Assembly (NCBI RefSeq): GCF_002086125.1
Contig: NZ_MVHG01000053.1
Coordinates: forward strand, 1 to 34,269
Direction: 5' to 3'
Origin: Mycobacterium arosiense ATCC BAA-1401 = DSM 45069
GTDB lineage: Bacteria > Actinomycetota > Actinomycetes > Mycobacteriales > Mycobacteriaceae
Length of the DNA: 34,269 nucleotides
The translations under genes were made by a program, and so were the position numbers. The notes under the pieces are model-generated. The model saw only the letters and a list, made by a program, of their open reading frames with translations, did not search any database and was not told the DNA's origin. Shown here one piece after another: positions 15,725-22,696 of the stretch. Every line of letters begins with the position of its first letter. The stretch's first letter is position 1.

Positions 15725-16378
15725 CTAATTCGATCCCGGTAGCTGGCCCGCACCTACCGGGCCGACAGCGCTCGGCGGTGGTATCGGACCCGGGCCCGGT
15801 GCGCTGGGCTGCGCTTCGGCGGCGCGGTCCCGATCGGCCTTCATGTCCAGATCTGCCAGCGCGCGATCTAATTCAGGATCATCGGGTGCAGGCGGAAGGG
15901 CCTCGTTCGCCTGCATCTCGCTGGGATCGTGTCGTGGGGCGGGGGAGGATTCGGCGCGCGGTGCGTCATGCGCCAGATCGGCGTCGGGCGGGGCTGGGAT
16001 CCCCAACGGCCCGGCCTGTGTGTGGACCGGTAGCGGGGAATGCACCACGGGTTGGGGGTGTCGCGGTGCATTCACCGCAGACCCCTGCGTCAACGAAATC
16101 TGAGGAACGCCGAAATACAGGACCAGGCAGGCACTTCCAGCGCTGGCAATGCAGGTCGCCAGCGTGGTCCAGCAGACCGCGATCCGCAGGGTACGGGAGA
16201 TCCGTTTTGCTTGCGTCGCCGTTACGTGGACCCCTGCGCTACGACGCCTGCGCAGTGCGGCGTGCCAATCTGGCGCACCGATCCGATTCCGACCCACCCG
16301 ATGCGGTTCACGCGCGTGACGCCCACGATCCCGTCGATCCGCTGACCGCGTCGGTAATGCACGCCGCGTAGTCGGCAT
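15725..16378 (-). CDS. Single-pass membrane protein with Pro/Ala/Asp-rich extracytoplasmic tail
   Basis: From the ATG at 16378 the protein has 217 residues: a very basic N-terminal region, one membrane segment (IAVCWTTLATCIASAGSACL near residues 81-106), then a long low-complexity tail rich in Pro, Ala, Asp and Glu ending GPVGAGQLPGSN. The start is uncertain. A GTG at 16297 would shorten the basic region, and neither has a strong ribosome binding site. The frame stays open further upstream to 16552. The coding bias and the upstream position to the DUF4189-like gene suggest a real two-gene unit. No family recognised. Confidence 0.55.
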   Translation of the reverse strand: MPTTRRALPTRSADRRDRGRHAREPHRVGRNRIGAPDWHAALRRRRSAGVHVTATQAKRISRTLRIAVCWTTLATCIASAGSACLVLYFGVPQISLTQGSAVNAPRHPQPVVHSPLPVHTQAGPLGIPAPPDADLAHDAPRAESSPAPRHDPSEMQANEALPPAPDDPELDRALADLDMKADRDRAAEAQPSAPGPGPIPPPSAVGPVGAGQLPGSN

Positions 16379-16757
16379 CGCGTGCGCAGAATGTCGGGTG
16401 CCGTCTACATCGCGCCGTGTTTCGCGCACGAAAAGCATCCCCATGAATCGAGTCTTTCCTGCAACATCATCGGTGTCAACGACGCTGTACGCCGCCGACA
16501 TCGCCCACCCTACCACGGAGTTTCGCGAACAATGCGCGCTGTTCGCCGTCATCAGCTACGCAAACTGCTAAAACCCGTCGACGTAGGGGCACGGTGGGAG
16601 GCCACCTACGGGTCACCCCACGCGCACGTTGGTGCTACCGCGCCAGGGTGGTCCTGCACGCTCCTCAGCACTGGGCCGCTGACCGGCACGATGTGACGGC
16701 GACGGCAGGTGGCCTGCTTGGGCAGCGACCGCTTCGCTGGGGCCTCCGCCAGATGTA
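16379..16757. other. Stretch without a recognisable gene, containing one weak bipartite element
   Basis: No protein family is recognisable in the short frames here. The only structured feature is TGCGCG (16533-16538) followed after 18 nt by TACGCA (16557-16562), a 10-of-12 match to the element found at five promoters. It has no -10 hexamer at the expected 29 nt. The sequence downstream to 16757 may be the remains of an eroded gene 5' region. Confidence 0.4.
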
Positions 16758-16820
16758 TGCACAGCCATAGAAGGTTTTGCCTACGCATAATTGACGTCGG
16801 TCCGGCTAAGATCGTAAAGT
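16758..16820 (+). promoter_or_regulatory. Bipartite element and promoter upstream of the phosphotransferase remnant / flavoprotein unit
   Basis: TGCACA (16758-16763) lies exactly 18 nt before TACGCA (16782-16787), 10 of 12 matches. Three nt later TTGACG (16791-16796) and, 18 nt on, TAAAGT (16815-16820) make a good SigA-type promoter; the -10 is 27 nt from TACGCA rather than 29. It would drive the broken phosphotransferase gene and then the phytoene-desaturase-like gene. Confidence 0.5.
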
Positions 16821-16854
16821 TAGCGCAGGTCGATGCGCGATGAGGAGCAGATCG

Positions 16855-17227
16855 GTGGTAGTCGTCAATGTAGACGTCGCGTCCCAGATGGGCGGGGGCC
16901 TCTGCGACTGGCAATGCGTGTCGGTGGCCACTGGTCACGTGACCTGGCTTACGGGTTGTCGTCGACCTCGAGATCGGCCAGCGAAGATAGTGGGAGCGGC
17001 AACTTATCGGCGCCTACCTCGACCAACTTCATCAATACGGTGGTGGGCGAACCGATTTCGCAGAGCTGGCAGCTATGTCGCCGCAGCTTCTCGGTGCCCT
17101 CGTGATGTGGACACCGACCTATCGTCCGCCGCCGTTGATGCCCGACATGCAGAGTGCCGAGGTGACCGAGGCGATGTTGCGGCGCATCGGGACCGCGATT
17201 GTCGATCTGGAATCGCAGTCGGCATGA
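16855..17227 (+). pseudogene. Phosphotransferase-family (APH-like) gene, C-terminal remnant with frameshifts and a stop
   Basis: Three frames must be joined to read one protein end. GGLCDWQCVSV near 16895-16925 comes first, then RDLAYGLSST in another frame, then LEIGQRR followed by an in-frame TAG (16988-16990), then WERQLIGAYLDQLHQYGG and a clean run to SQSA and the stop at 17225-17227. The W-Q-x-x-x-x-G-x-x-x-x-D-L-A-Y core and the VMWTPTYRPPPLMPDMQ tail are typical of mycobacterial aminoglycoside-phosphotransferase-like kinases. Only about the last 125 residues survive of a normal length near 350. The N-lobe and catalytic HxD region are missing, so no active kinase can be made. It sits between a promoter and the flavoprotein gene and so keeps the shape of a former operon. 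Confidence 0.72.
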
Positions 17228-17260
17228 GCATCGCGCGGCCCCAACAACCCTGGAGGAACA

Positions 17261-18898
17261 ATGACTGAGCCGGGTCGACAGCACTACGACGTCGTCATCG
17301 TCGGCGGTGGCCACAACGGGTTGGTGTGCGGCTGTTACCTGGCTCGCGCGGGGTTGCGCGTGCTCATCGTCGAGCAAGCACCGTGGTTGGGAGGGATGGC
17401 AGCATCACGACCGTTCGTCGCCGAGGCGCCCGACCATATCTTGAGTCCCGGAGCTTGGGAAAACGTCTACTTCCGGGCCGCCGGTGTGGGCCGCGAACTG
17501 GAACTCCACCGATACGGTCACCGCGATCTGGATTCGGCAGGGTGGGCCTGGCTTGGCGATGACGGCGAGTCATTGGTCCTGCAGGCCAGCCTGTCGCAGA
17601 CACTGGCCGATATCCGGCGGTTCTCCAGAAAAGACGCAGACACCTACGCCGAGCTGACCGACGCTGGCATCAAAATCCTCACCATTCAAGACAAGTACGG
17701 CCTATCCCATCCCAAACGGCCCAGCCTGGGGACCATCGGTGCAGCCATGCGCGCCGTTGCCGGCAGCCGGCGGGTGCGCAGCCTGCTGGGAGCCCTGCTC
17801 ACGGCGACCGCGGCCGACGGCATCGAGGCACTGTTTGAATCCACCGCGCTGCGTGGCATCTTCGCCGGCACCGGCGCCATCCTGGCCCCGCTGACAGTCG
17901 ACGGCAGCGCCATCGCGCTGATGGCGCCGTCGATGATCCACCACCAGGGAGCCGCGCGGCCGGTCGGCGGGATGGGCGGGCTGGTCACCGCGCTGCACAA
18001 GTGTTTCGACGCTCACGGCGGGCACGTGCGTCTGTCGAGCAAAGTAGCGGCGATCCGCATGCGCTCACGCGGCGGCGACATCGAACTCACTGATGGGACA
18101 GTGCTTCACGCGGGACGCGCGATCATCGCCGCATGCCCGGTCCAACGTCTGCCCGACCTGGTGGGCGACGACCTACCCGCCGAGCTTGCCGAACGGCTCC
18201 GTCACGCTCCCGCCAACTCCACCGGGCTAGGGACCTTAACGATCAATGCCGCCTTATCCGGGTGCCTCGACCTGCCTCATCACCAACCCCACCGCAGCGA
18301 CGTCGACCTCCGCAAACCGGCCGTATACATGGGGACGCTAGAGGAAGTCGTCGCTGCCGGCGAACAATCCGGCCGTGGCGAAATCCCCGACCGTACCACG
18401 CTGTGCCTGGGCATCCTGTCGGCAATCGACCAGAGTCAGGCTCCCCCCGGCCAAGACGTGGTGCAGCTCTACAGCCCAGCACCGGTGAAGCCCGTCGGCG
18501 GGTGGGATAAATGGCGCGGCGAGGCCGAGCAGCGACTTCTCGACAAAGTCAGTGAGGCAGCACCGGCCTTCACCAGTCTGCAGATCGGCAGCCTGATCGA
18601 GACCTCTGAAGACCTCGCCGAACGCACCGGCGCCCAAAACGGGTGCATTTACCACATCGACAACGTGCCCACACGAATCGGACCGCTCAGGCCCGCAGCC
18701 GGCGCGAGCGGCTACCGCACCGCAGTCGCAGGACTCTATTTGGGATCGGCCAGCTGCCATCCCGGCGGAGGGGTTTCCGGACTTCCGGGAAAGCACTGCG
18801 CAGCAGACGTTTTGAATGATCTCCGGCAAGGCACCCATCGGCGCCGAGGCCTCCGCAAGCCAGCCAACGCATGGCAACATGAACCTCGGGTGACGTGA
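17261..18898 (+). CDS. Phytoene-desaturase-like FAD/NAD(P) oxidoreductase
   Basis: The product has 545 residues. The N-terminal dinucleotide motif VVIVGGGHNGLVCGCYLARA (residues 11-30) and the following EQAPWLGGMAAS are those of phytoene desaturase/retinol-saturase-type flavoproteins. The C-terminal FAD-binding motif is CHPGGGVSGLPGKHCA from Cys499. Members desaturate, saturate or isomerise polyene and other lipid substrates; the sequence does not tell which. The start is set by GGAGGAAC just before the ATG. It follows the phosphotransferase remnant by 33 bp and is probably transcribed from the promoter at 16758-16820. No phytoene synthase is encoded here, so a carotenoid role is not supported. 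Confidence 0.85.
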   Translation: MTEPGRQHYDVVIVGGGHNGLVCGCYLARAGLRVLIVEQAPWLGGMAASRPFVAEAPDHILSPGAWENVYFRAAGVGRELELHRYGHRDLDSAGWAWLGDDGESLVLQASLSQTLADIRRFSRKDADTYAELTDAGIKILTIQDKYGLSHPKRPSLGTIGAAMRAVAGSRRVRSLLGALLTATAADGIEALFESTALRGIFAGTGAILAPLTVDGSAIALMAPSMIHHQGAARPVGGMGGLVTALHKCFDAHGGHVRLSSKVAAIRMRSRGGDIELTDGTVLHAGRAIIAACPVQRLPDLVGDDLPAELAERLRHAPANSTGLGTLTINAALSGCLDLPHHQPHRSDVDLRKPAVYMGTLEEVVAAGEQSGRGEIPDRTTLCLGILSAIDQSQAPPGQDVVQLYSPAPVKPVGGWDKWRGEAEQRLLDKVSEAAPAFTSLQIGSLIETSEDLAERTGAQNGCIYHIDNVPTRIGPLRPAAGASGYRTAVAGLYLGSASCHPGGGVSGLPGKHCAADVLNDLRQGTHRRRGLRKPANAWQHEPRVT

Positions 18899-18919
18899 TG
18901 CTGCCATTCACCAACATTC

Positions 18920-19342
18920 GCGGCGTGGATGTGCGTACCGCCCATCATCTACAACAACGCCGGCATCGCGTTCATCGGGATGGTGGCGACAACGCATTTC
19001 GACGAATTCGAACCATCAATGCGCCGCTACTGGGAGTGGTCAATGGACCAAAGCGTCTCTGGCACATGTGATTCCTCCGGTGATGTCCACGCCACCACCA
19101 TTTCCAGCGATTTTGGTGACTCGCCACTCCCGGCCAAGCCGGGTACTCGTCAGCCAATTTCGCGGTCCCCGGCTTCACAGAGGCGCTACGACAGGAATTG
19201 CTCGTCGGACGTCAACCGGCCATCACGGATATTTGTGACTTGCAGGCTGGTGCTACCCAGACTTTCGACAAGCTTGACCGTCCTTCGCGTCGACACTCCA
19301 AGCAGACAGCAGGTCGCCACCACCGTGGTCAACGCCCGCTAG
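18920..19342 (+). pseudogene. Short-chain dehydrogenase pseudogene
   Basis: An SDR is legible only by switching frames. IYNNAGIAFIGMVATTHFDE near 18948-19010 is the NAG region. LLGVVNGPK follows near 19030, then a TISS-type Ser segment near 19095, then GQAGYSSANFAVPGFTEALR near 19130-19185, and LRVDTPSRQQVATTVVNAR up to the stop at 19342. The catalytic Tyr-x3-Lys has become YSSAN, losing the lysine. At least three frameshifts are present, and the N-terminal cofactor motif TGxxxGxG is absent, apparently lost at the junction with the preceding gene. It cannot be functional. Its end coincides with the edge of an IS256-type fragment. Confidence 0.75.
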
Positions 19343-19634
19343 GCCTTGTGGCGTTCCAGCAGCCAGTCTGGAAAGTACCAGCCGTGCCTCAACTTCGGGT
19401 TAGCCAGGTTCAATGTGCCTGCACGGCTGTTGAATTCGCGGTGCCGATACCCGTTACGAGAGTTGGTTCGCTCACTGCTGCGCGGCTGCAACCCGCCCTA
19501 CATGAGGCATCGGCTGCCGCGCTTATCAGGATATGGATGAGCGTCGCCAATAAGTCGCGCAATACGTCGGGGTGAAACTTGTTGAGCCGTTCGGCCGGCG
19601 AAGTGGGCAGGTCGATATCGTGGGCAGTGGTCAT
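19343..19634 (-). pseudogene. IS256-family (Mutator-type) transposase, N-terminal remnant
   Basis: On the minus strand the fragment starts MTTAHDIDLP at 19634 and continues LLATLIHILISAAADASCRA. After a frameshift it reads RNGYRHREFNSRAG and NLANPKLRHGWYFPDWLLER before a stop next to 19342. This is the well-conserved N-terminal part of IS256-type transposases (R-N-G-Y-R-x-R, L-x-IPKLR-x-G-x-F-P-x-x-L). Only about 97 of roughly 410 residues remain, and the catalytic DDE core is missing. It directly abuts the end of the SDR pseudogene. Confidence 0.75.
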
Positions 19635-19702
19635 CGAGAGGCGGCGAACGGCCGATATGTGCTCCGCCACGAGCGTGATCGCAGCGATTCGCCGAACACT
19701 CC

Positions 19703-20776
19703 CTAGCGTGTCGCGGATTTCTCGTTGTAGTCGTTCAGCCGCTTCATGTACGGACTGAACCGCACGACGTCGACGAACAACAGCGTGTCGGTCGCTGACA
19801 CACCGTCCACCGATTGCACGGTAGAGCCAACGAAGTCCATCAGCTCACGCGGGTCGGCAGCGATCACTGTCAGTTGGAGATCACAATTGCCCAGACATCT
19901 GGCAGCAAACACGATATTAGGTAGCGTCACAAGCTCTTTGACAATGGTTTCAAGTCGACTTCGGTCTGCGCTCACTGAGACGGAGGCGATGACTCCAGCC
20001 ATACCTAGCGCCACAGGTTCGACCATCGCCTCTACGCGCATCAAACCGGTCTGAGTCATGCGAGTGATGCGTGCTCGCACGGTGCCTTCCGAAACGTTAA
20101 ACGCACGAGCGATATTACGACTGGACTGTCGTCCGTCCTCAACAAGCGCCTGCAAGATCTCGACGTCAAGGTCATCGAGATCTATCTTCGGAGAAGGCAA
20201 CCGTATTGGTGGAACGTCGAGCGCGAGAAACAGCTGTCGCCCATTGCGGTTGACTCTAGTATCAGTCGCAAGGTCGATGTCAAGCTTGGCGATTCCTTCA
20301 ATGGCTGACAATCGGTTGGTTATCAGATCGAGTTCGGCACGGTCGGTCGCCAAGAAGTAAGCGATAATGTCGTGCGAGCCTAAGACCACTGTTGCGGCGT
20401 CGCATTGTGGCATCTGAACGATGTCGTTGCACACCAGCCGCGGAGTCCTTACGCGAGTTTTGATCCGACAGATGACGAACCATTCGAATCCGGCGATTTC
20501 CCAGTCGAACACCGCGCTAAAAACGAGGATGCCACCCTTGATTAGCTTGCGAAGACGCACGCTTACTGCGGACTCACTGATGCCGATGCGTTGCGCCAGC
20601 TCACGGTTGGTCATCTTGCCGTCATCGAGTAAGTACGTCAGCACCGCCAGATCGGTTTCATCCAGATTCACACCGCCAGATAGTGGCGATGTGCCAAAAA
20701 TGGTCGAACCAGTCGTCGCACCTTGGACTGCCGGTGGGCGAAGGGCTGCGCGATCGATCCCTCCCTGGTCAGCCAC
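19703..20776 (-). CDS. Second double-length Lrp/AsnC-family transcriptional regulator
   Basis: The product has 357 residues with two Lrp/AsnC units. The first helix-turn-helix is near 38-82 (MTNRELAQRIGISESAVSVR) and is followed by a RAM domain. The second is near 200-245 (SSRNIARAFNVSEGTVRARI), followed by a second RAM domain to about 340. The second unit resembles the units of the regulator at 3144-4232 (shared S-R-x-IA-x-x-x-x-VSEGTVR-x-R-I-x-R-M). The GTG at 20776 is the longest start; the extra 37 residues before the first HTH are not conserved in pattern, so a later start is possible. It is upstream of and divergent from the mce operon. Candidate local regulator of mce and of the bipartite sites, by position only. 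Confidence 0.88.
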   Translation of the reverse strand: MADQGGIDRAALRPPAVQGATTGSTIFGTSPLSGGVNLDETDLAVLTYLLDDGKMTNRELAQRIGISESAVSVRLRKLIKGGILVFSAVFDWEIAGFEWFVICRIKTRVRTPRLVCNDIVQMPQCDAATVVLGSHDIIAYFLATDRAELDLITNRLSAIEGIAKLDIDLATDTRVNRNGRQLFLALDVPPIRLPSPKIDLDDLDVEILQALVEDGRQSSRNIARAFNVSEGTVRARITRMTQTGLMRVEAMVEPVALGMAGVIASVSVSADRSRLETIVKELVTLPNIVFAARCLGNCDLQLTVIAADPRELMDFVGSTVQSVDGVSATDTLLFVDVVRFSPYMKRLNDYNEKSATR

Positions 20777-20884
20777 GGTTGTTTTCGGCGATGCTCAGTG
20801 CTGGGTTCCGCCATCCAGAAACTCGGGCTTGATGAACGGTGATCTGTTGAAGCATGCCTTCCTCTCTAGAAGGTACAAACGACA

Positions 20885-20899
20885 CTCTTAACTTTAGAG
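20885..20899. promoter_or_regulatory. Imperfect 15-bp palindrome upstream of the second Lrp-type gene
   Basis: CTCTTAACTTTAGAG has CTCT/AGAG arms round an AT-rich centre, the general form of Lrp/AsnC operators. It lies 109 bp upstream of the regulator start and could be an autoregulatory site. Only shape and position support this. Confidence 0.3.
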
Positions 20900-21384
20900 C
20901 GCCTTACCGTGCAGTTTGCATGCTAGGGCTATCGTGTTGCGACGAAGATTGCTTTTGCCCAGGGCCCAAACCTGGCAGCGGCGACCAGGGCCCCGTTACG
21001 TTCCGAGCACGCCAAACGGGCAAGCGTTGTCGAAGAGGGCGATGACGGTGAGCGTCCTTAACCCATGCATCGGCGAACAGTTGGCTCTCGCATCGTGGTG
21101 GCGATATGCGCTTTGAGCCGTCGCGATCGGATCCGCCAGGCGCAAAATCTCAAGATGGATGACCATGAGGACGAGCACCTGCGCACTCCACCAATGATCT
21201 GATCATTCGCCATCGCGCCAGCCAGGATGGCCGCATCCATTAAGTGCTTGGGCAGTGCAGGGCACTGCACGCACTGCGCATACGCGGCGCAGCTCGCCCG
21301 CGAGGGGGCAGCAGCCGAGTGAACCCGCATCTGGGCTGGACTCCTGAACGCAAACTACGGGACAAAACGCGAAATGCCAGACTT
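20900..21384. other. Intergenic stretch between the regulator and mce promoter, with a palindrome cluster
   Basis: No gene is recognised. At 21253-21270 two nested palindromes overlap: CAGTGC-AGG-GCACTG (21253-21267) and GTGCAG-GGCA-CTGCAC (21255-21270), with another GCACTGC just after. This lies about 120 bp upstream of the bipartite element of the mce promoter and may be a separate operator. Confidence 0.4.
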
Positions 21385-21449
21385 CGCACAGAGTCAAGCC
21401 CTAAAAATTACGCAAACCACTTTCGCGGGTTCCATCTTTGTGGCATAGT
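21385..21449 (+). promoter_or_regulatory. Bipartite element and promoter for the mce operon
   Basis: CGCACA (21385-21390) lies 18 nt before TACGCA (21409-21414), 9 of 12 matches to the ideal element. CATAGT (21444-21449) begins exactly 29 nt after TACGCA and is the same hexamer found at the acyl-CoA dehydrogenase promoter. The -35 position (CTTTCG) is weak. Predicted transcription starts near 21456, about 86 nt before the first small ORF. Confidence 0.5.
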
Positions 21450-21541
21450 CTCGGGTCGAACGAAAAAGTGACGCAGATGACATGGGCTGACGGGTCACCC
21501 GGTCGTTTCGGGGTTGACGTGGGGGGAGGAGTGCACAGCGT

Positions 21542-21766
21542 ATGCCTAAATCGCTACTCCAAGCTCTTCAAGCCTCGCTCGACGCGTCGGCCGCGCGAAT
21601 GAAGCCGGCACCAAACTCCCTGAGCCAGGCAGACATCCGCGCCGGGTATAGGCCTTTGACGATGGTCATCTTGCGAGAACTGTGCGGACCGAACGAAATA
21701 CCGCTGCGTTCACCGGTTACGCCAAAGTCAATCGATGAGCCTTCGGCGCGGCGGAAGGCCGACTGA
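21542..21766 (+). CDS. Small ORF leading the mce operon
   Basis: The ORF has 74 codons starting with ATG about 10 nt after a strong GGGGGGAGGAG site. The protein is MPKSLLQALQ-like at its N-terminus, contains NSLSQADIRAGYRPLTMVIL near residues 25-44, and has a basic, Pro-containing end. There is no signal peptide or membrane segment, and I recognise no family. It lies between the mce promoter and yrbEA and would be the first translated frame of the transcript. The strong ribosome binding site and operon position support it being real; its role is unknown. Confidence 0.55.
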   Translation: MPKSLLQALQASLDASAARMKPAPNSLSQADIRAGYRPLTMVILRELCGPNEIPLRSPVTPKSIDEPSARRKAD

Positions 21767-21767
21767 G

Positions 21768-21839
21768 ATGAACGACGAGAAACCGCATCGCGATCGCGTA
21801 AAACACGGAGTATCACAGGGAATGGAGACGCGACGGTGA
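21768..21839 (+). CDS. 23-codon leader ORF translationally coupled to yrbEA
   Basis: MNDEKPHRDRVKHGVSQGME ends with TRR and a TGA that overlaps the GTG start of yrbEA (GTGA). It begins 1 nt after the stop of the previous small ORF. The peptide is very hydrophilic. It may serve only to bring ribosomes to the weakly preceded yrbEA GTG. Confidence is limited by its size. Confidence 0.35.
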   Translation: MNDEKPHRDRVKHGVSQGMETRR

Positions 21840-22696
21840 CTGACATGGCAAGAGCATTGCCGGGGGCGACTGGCAGCGTACTGACGCGACCGCGTAGGTC
21901 GCTGATGTCGCTGGGTGCGCGTCCCGTGGAGTCTGTGGGCACTGCCGGCCGTGCTACCCAGTTGTTCGCCGCAGTAATTCGCTATGCGGTAACCGACGCG
22001 CTGTCAGGACGATTGCGGGCCGGAGAGCTCATCGACCAGGCGTGGACGCTATATAAAGTGACGGCACTACCAGCAATTTTGATGGCGGTCCCGTTCGGGG
22101 CGATGGTCGCCGTCCAGATTTCGGGCCTCATCAACCAAGTCGGCGCGAACTCACTGGTAGGCGCTGCCAGCGGCGTCGGCATTGTCCGGCAAGGGGCGCC
22201 GATCACCGCTGGCCTACTGATGGGTGGTGCAGCAGCATCGGCTATCGCCTCCGATCTCGGCGCCCGGGCTATTCGCGACGAGCTCGACGCCTTAAGGGTG
22301 ATGGGGGTCGATCCCGTCCGCCACCTCATCGTCCCGCGGTTTTTGGCGCTGATTGTGCTGGCTCCGGTACTGTGCGCGATCATCATCGCGTCCTCTGTCA
22401 TTGCGTCTTTCTTGCTGTCGCTCACCGTCAGCGACGTCGCGCCGGGCACATACTGGACGTCATTTGGCGCATTCGCGAAAATGGTCGACGTCTGGTTTGC
22501 AATCGCGAAAACGATCGTGTTCGGCGCGATCGTGGGAATCGCCTCAAGCCTAAAAGGAATGGAAGCCAAGGGCGGACCACGCGGAGTGGCCGACGCTGTG
22601 AGTGCATCCGTGGTACTCAACGTGGTGGGCATTCTTTTCGCCAACCTCGCGATCACCCAACTAGAGACCATGTTCTTTCCGATGAGGGTCGCCTGA
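21836..22696 (+). CDS. yrbEA: YrbE/MlaE-type permease subunit A of the Mce transporter
   Basis: The product has 286 residues with five to six hydrophobic segments. ALPAILMAVPFGAMVAVQIS opens the core near residue 77. The family loop (E-x-D-A-L-x-x-MG) reads RDELDALRVMGVDP near 147-160. The end is a hydrophobic helix (VVLNVVGILFANLAITQLE). With the second YrbE it forms the inner-membrane channel of an ABC-type lipid importer that works with the Mce proteins; the ATPase (MceG) is normally encoded elsewhere. The GTG at 21836 overlaps the leader ORF stop; an ATG at 21845 is an alternative. The stop shares a base with the yrbEB start. Confidence 0.95.
   Translation: MTDMARALPGATGSVLTRPRRSLMSLGARPVESVGTAGRATQLFAAVIRYAVTDALSGRLRAGELIDQAWTLYKVTALPAILMAVPFGAMVAVQISGLINQVGANSLVGAASGVGIVRQGAPITAGLLMGGAAASAIASDLGARAIRDELDALRVMGVDPVRHLIVPRFLALIVLAPVLCAIIIASSVIASFLLSLTVSDVAPGTYWTSFGAFAKMVDVWFAIAKTIVFGAIVGIASSLKGMEAKGGPRGVADAVSASVVLNVVGILFANLAITQLETMFFPMRVA

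Noticed and set aside
16533..16562. Sixth bipartite element TGCGCG-N18-TACGCA
   Set aside because: Spacing and 10 of 12 positions match, but no -10 hexamer lies at 27-30 nt on either strand and no gene start follows, so it was not called a promoter.
16949..17377. 142-codon minus-strand frame
   Set aside because: It is antisense to the phosphotransferase remnant and the start of the flavoprotein; no motif.
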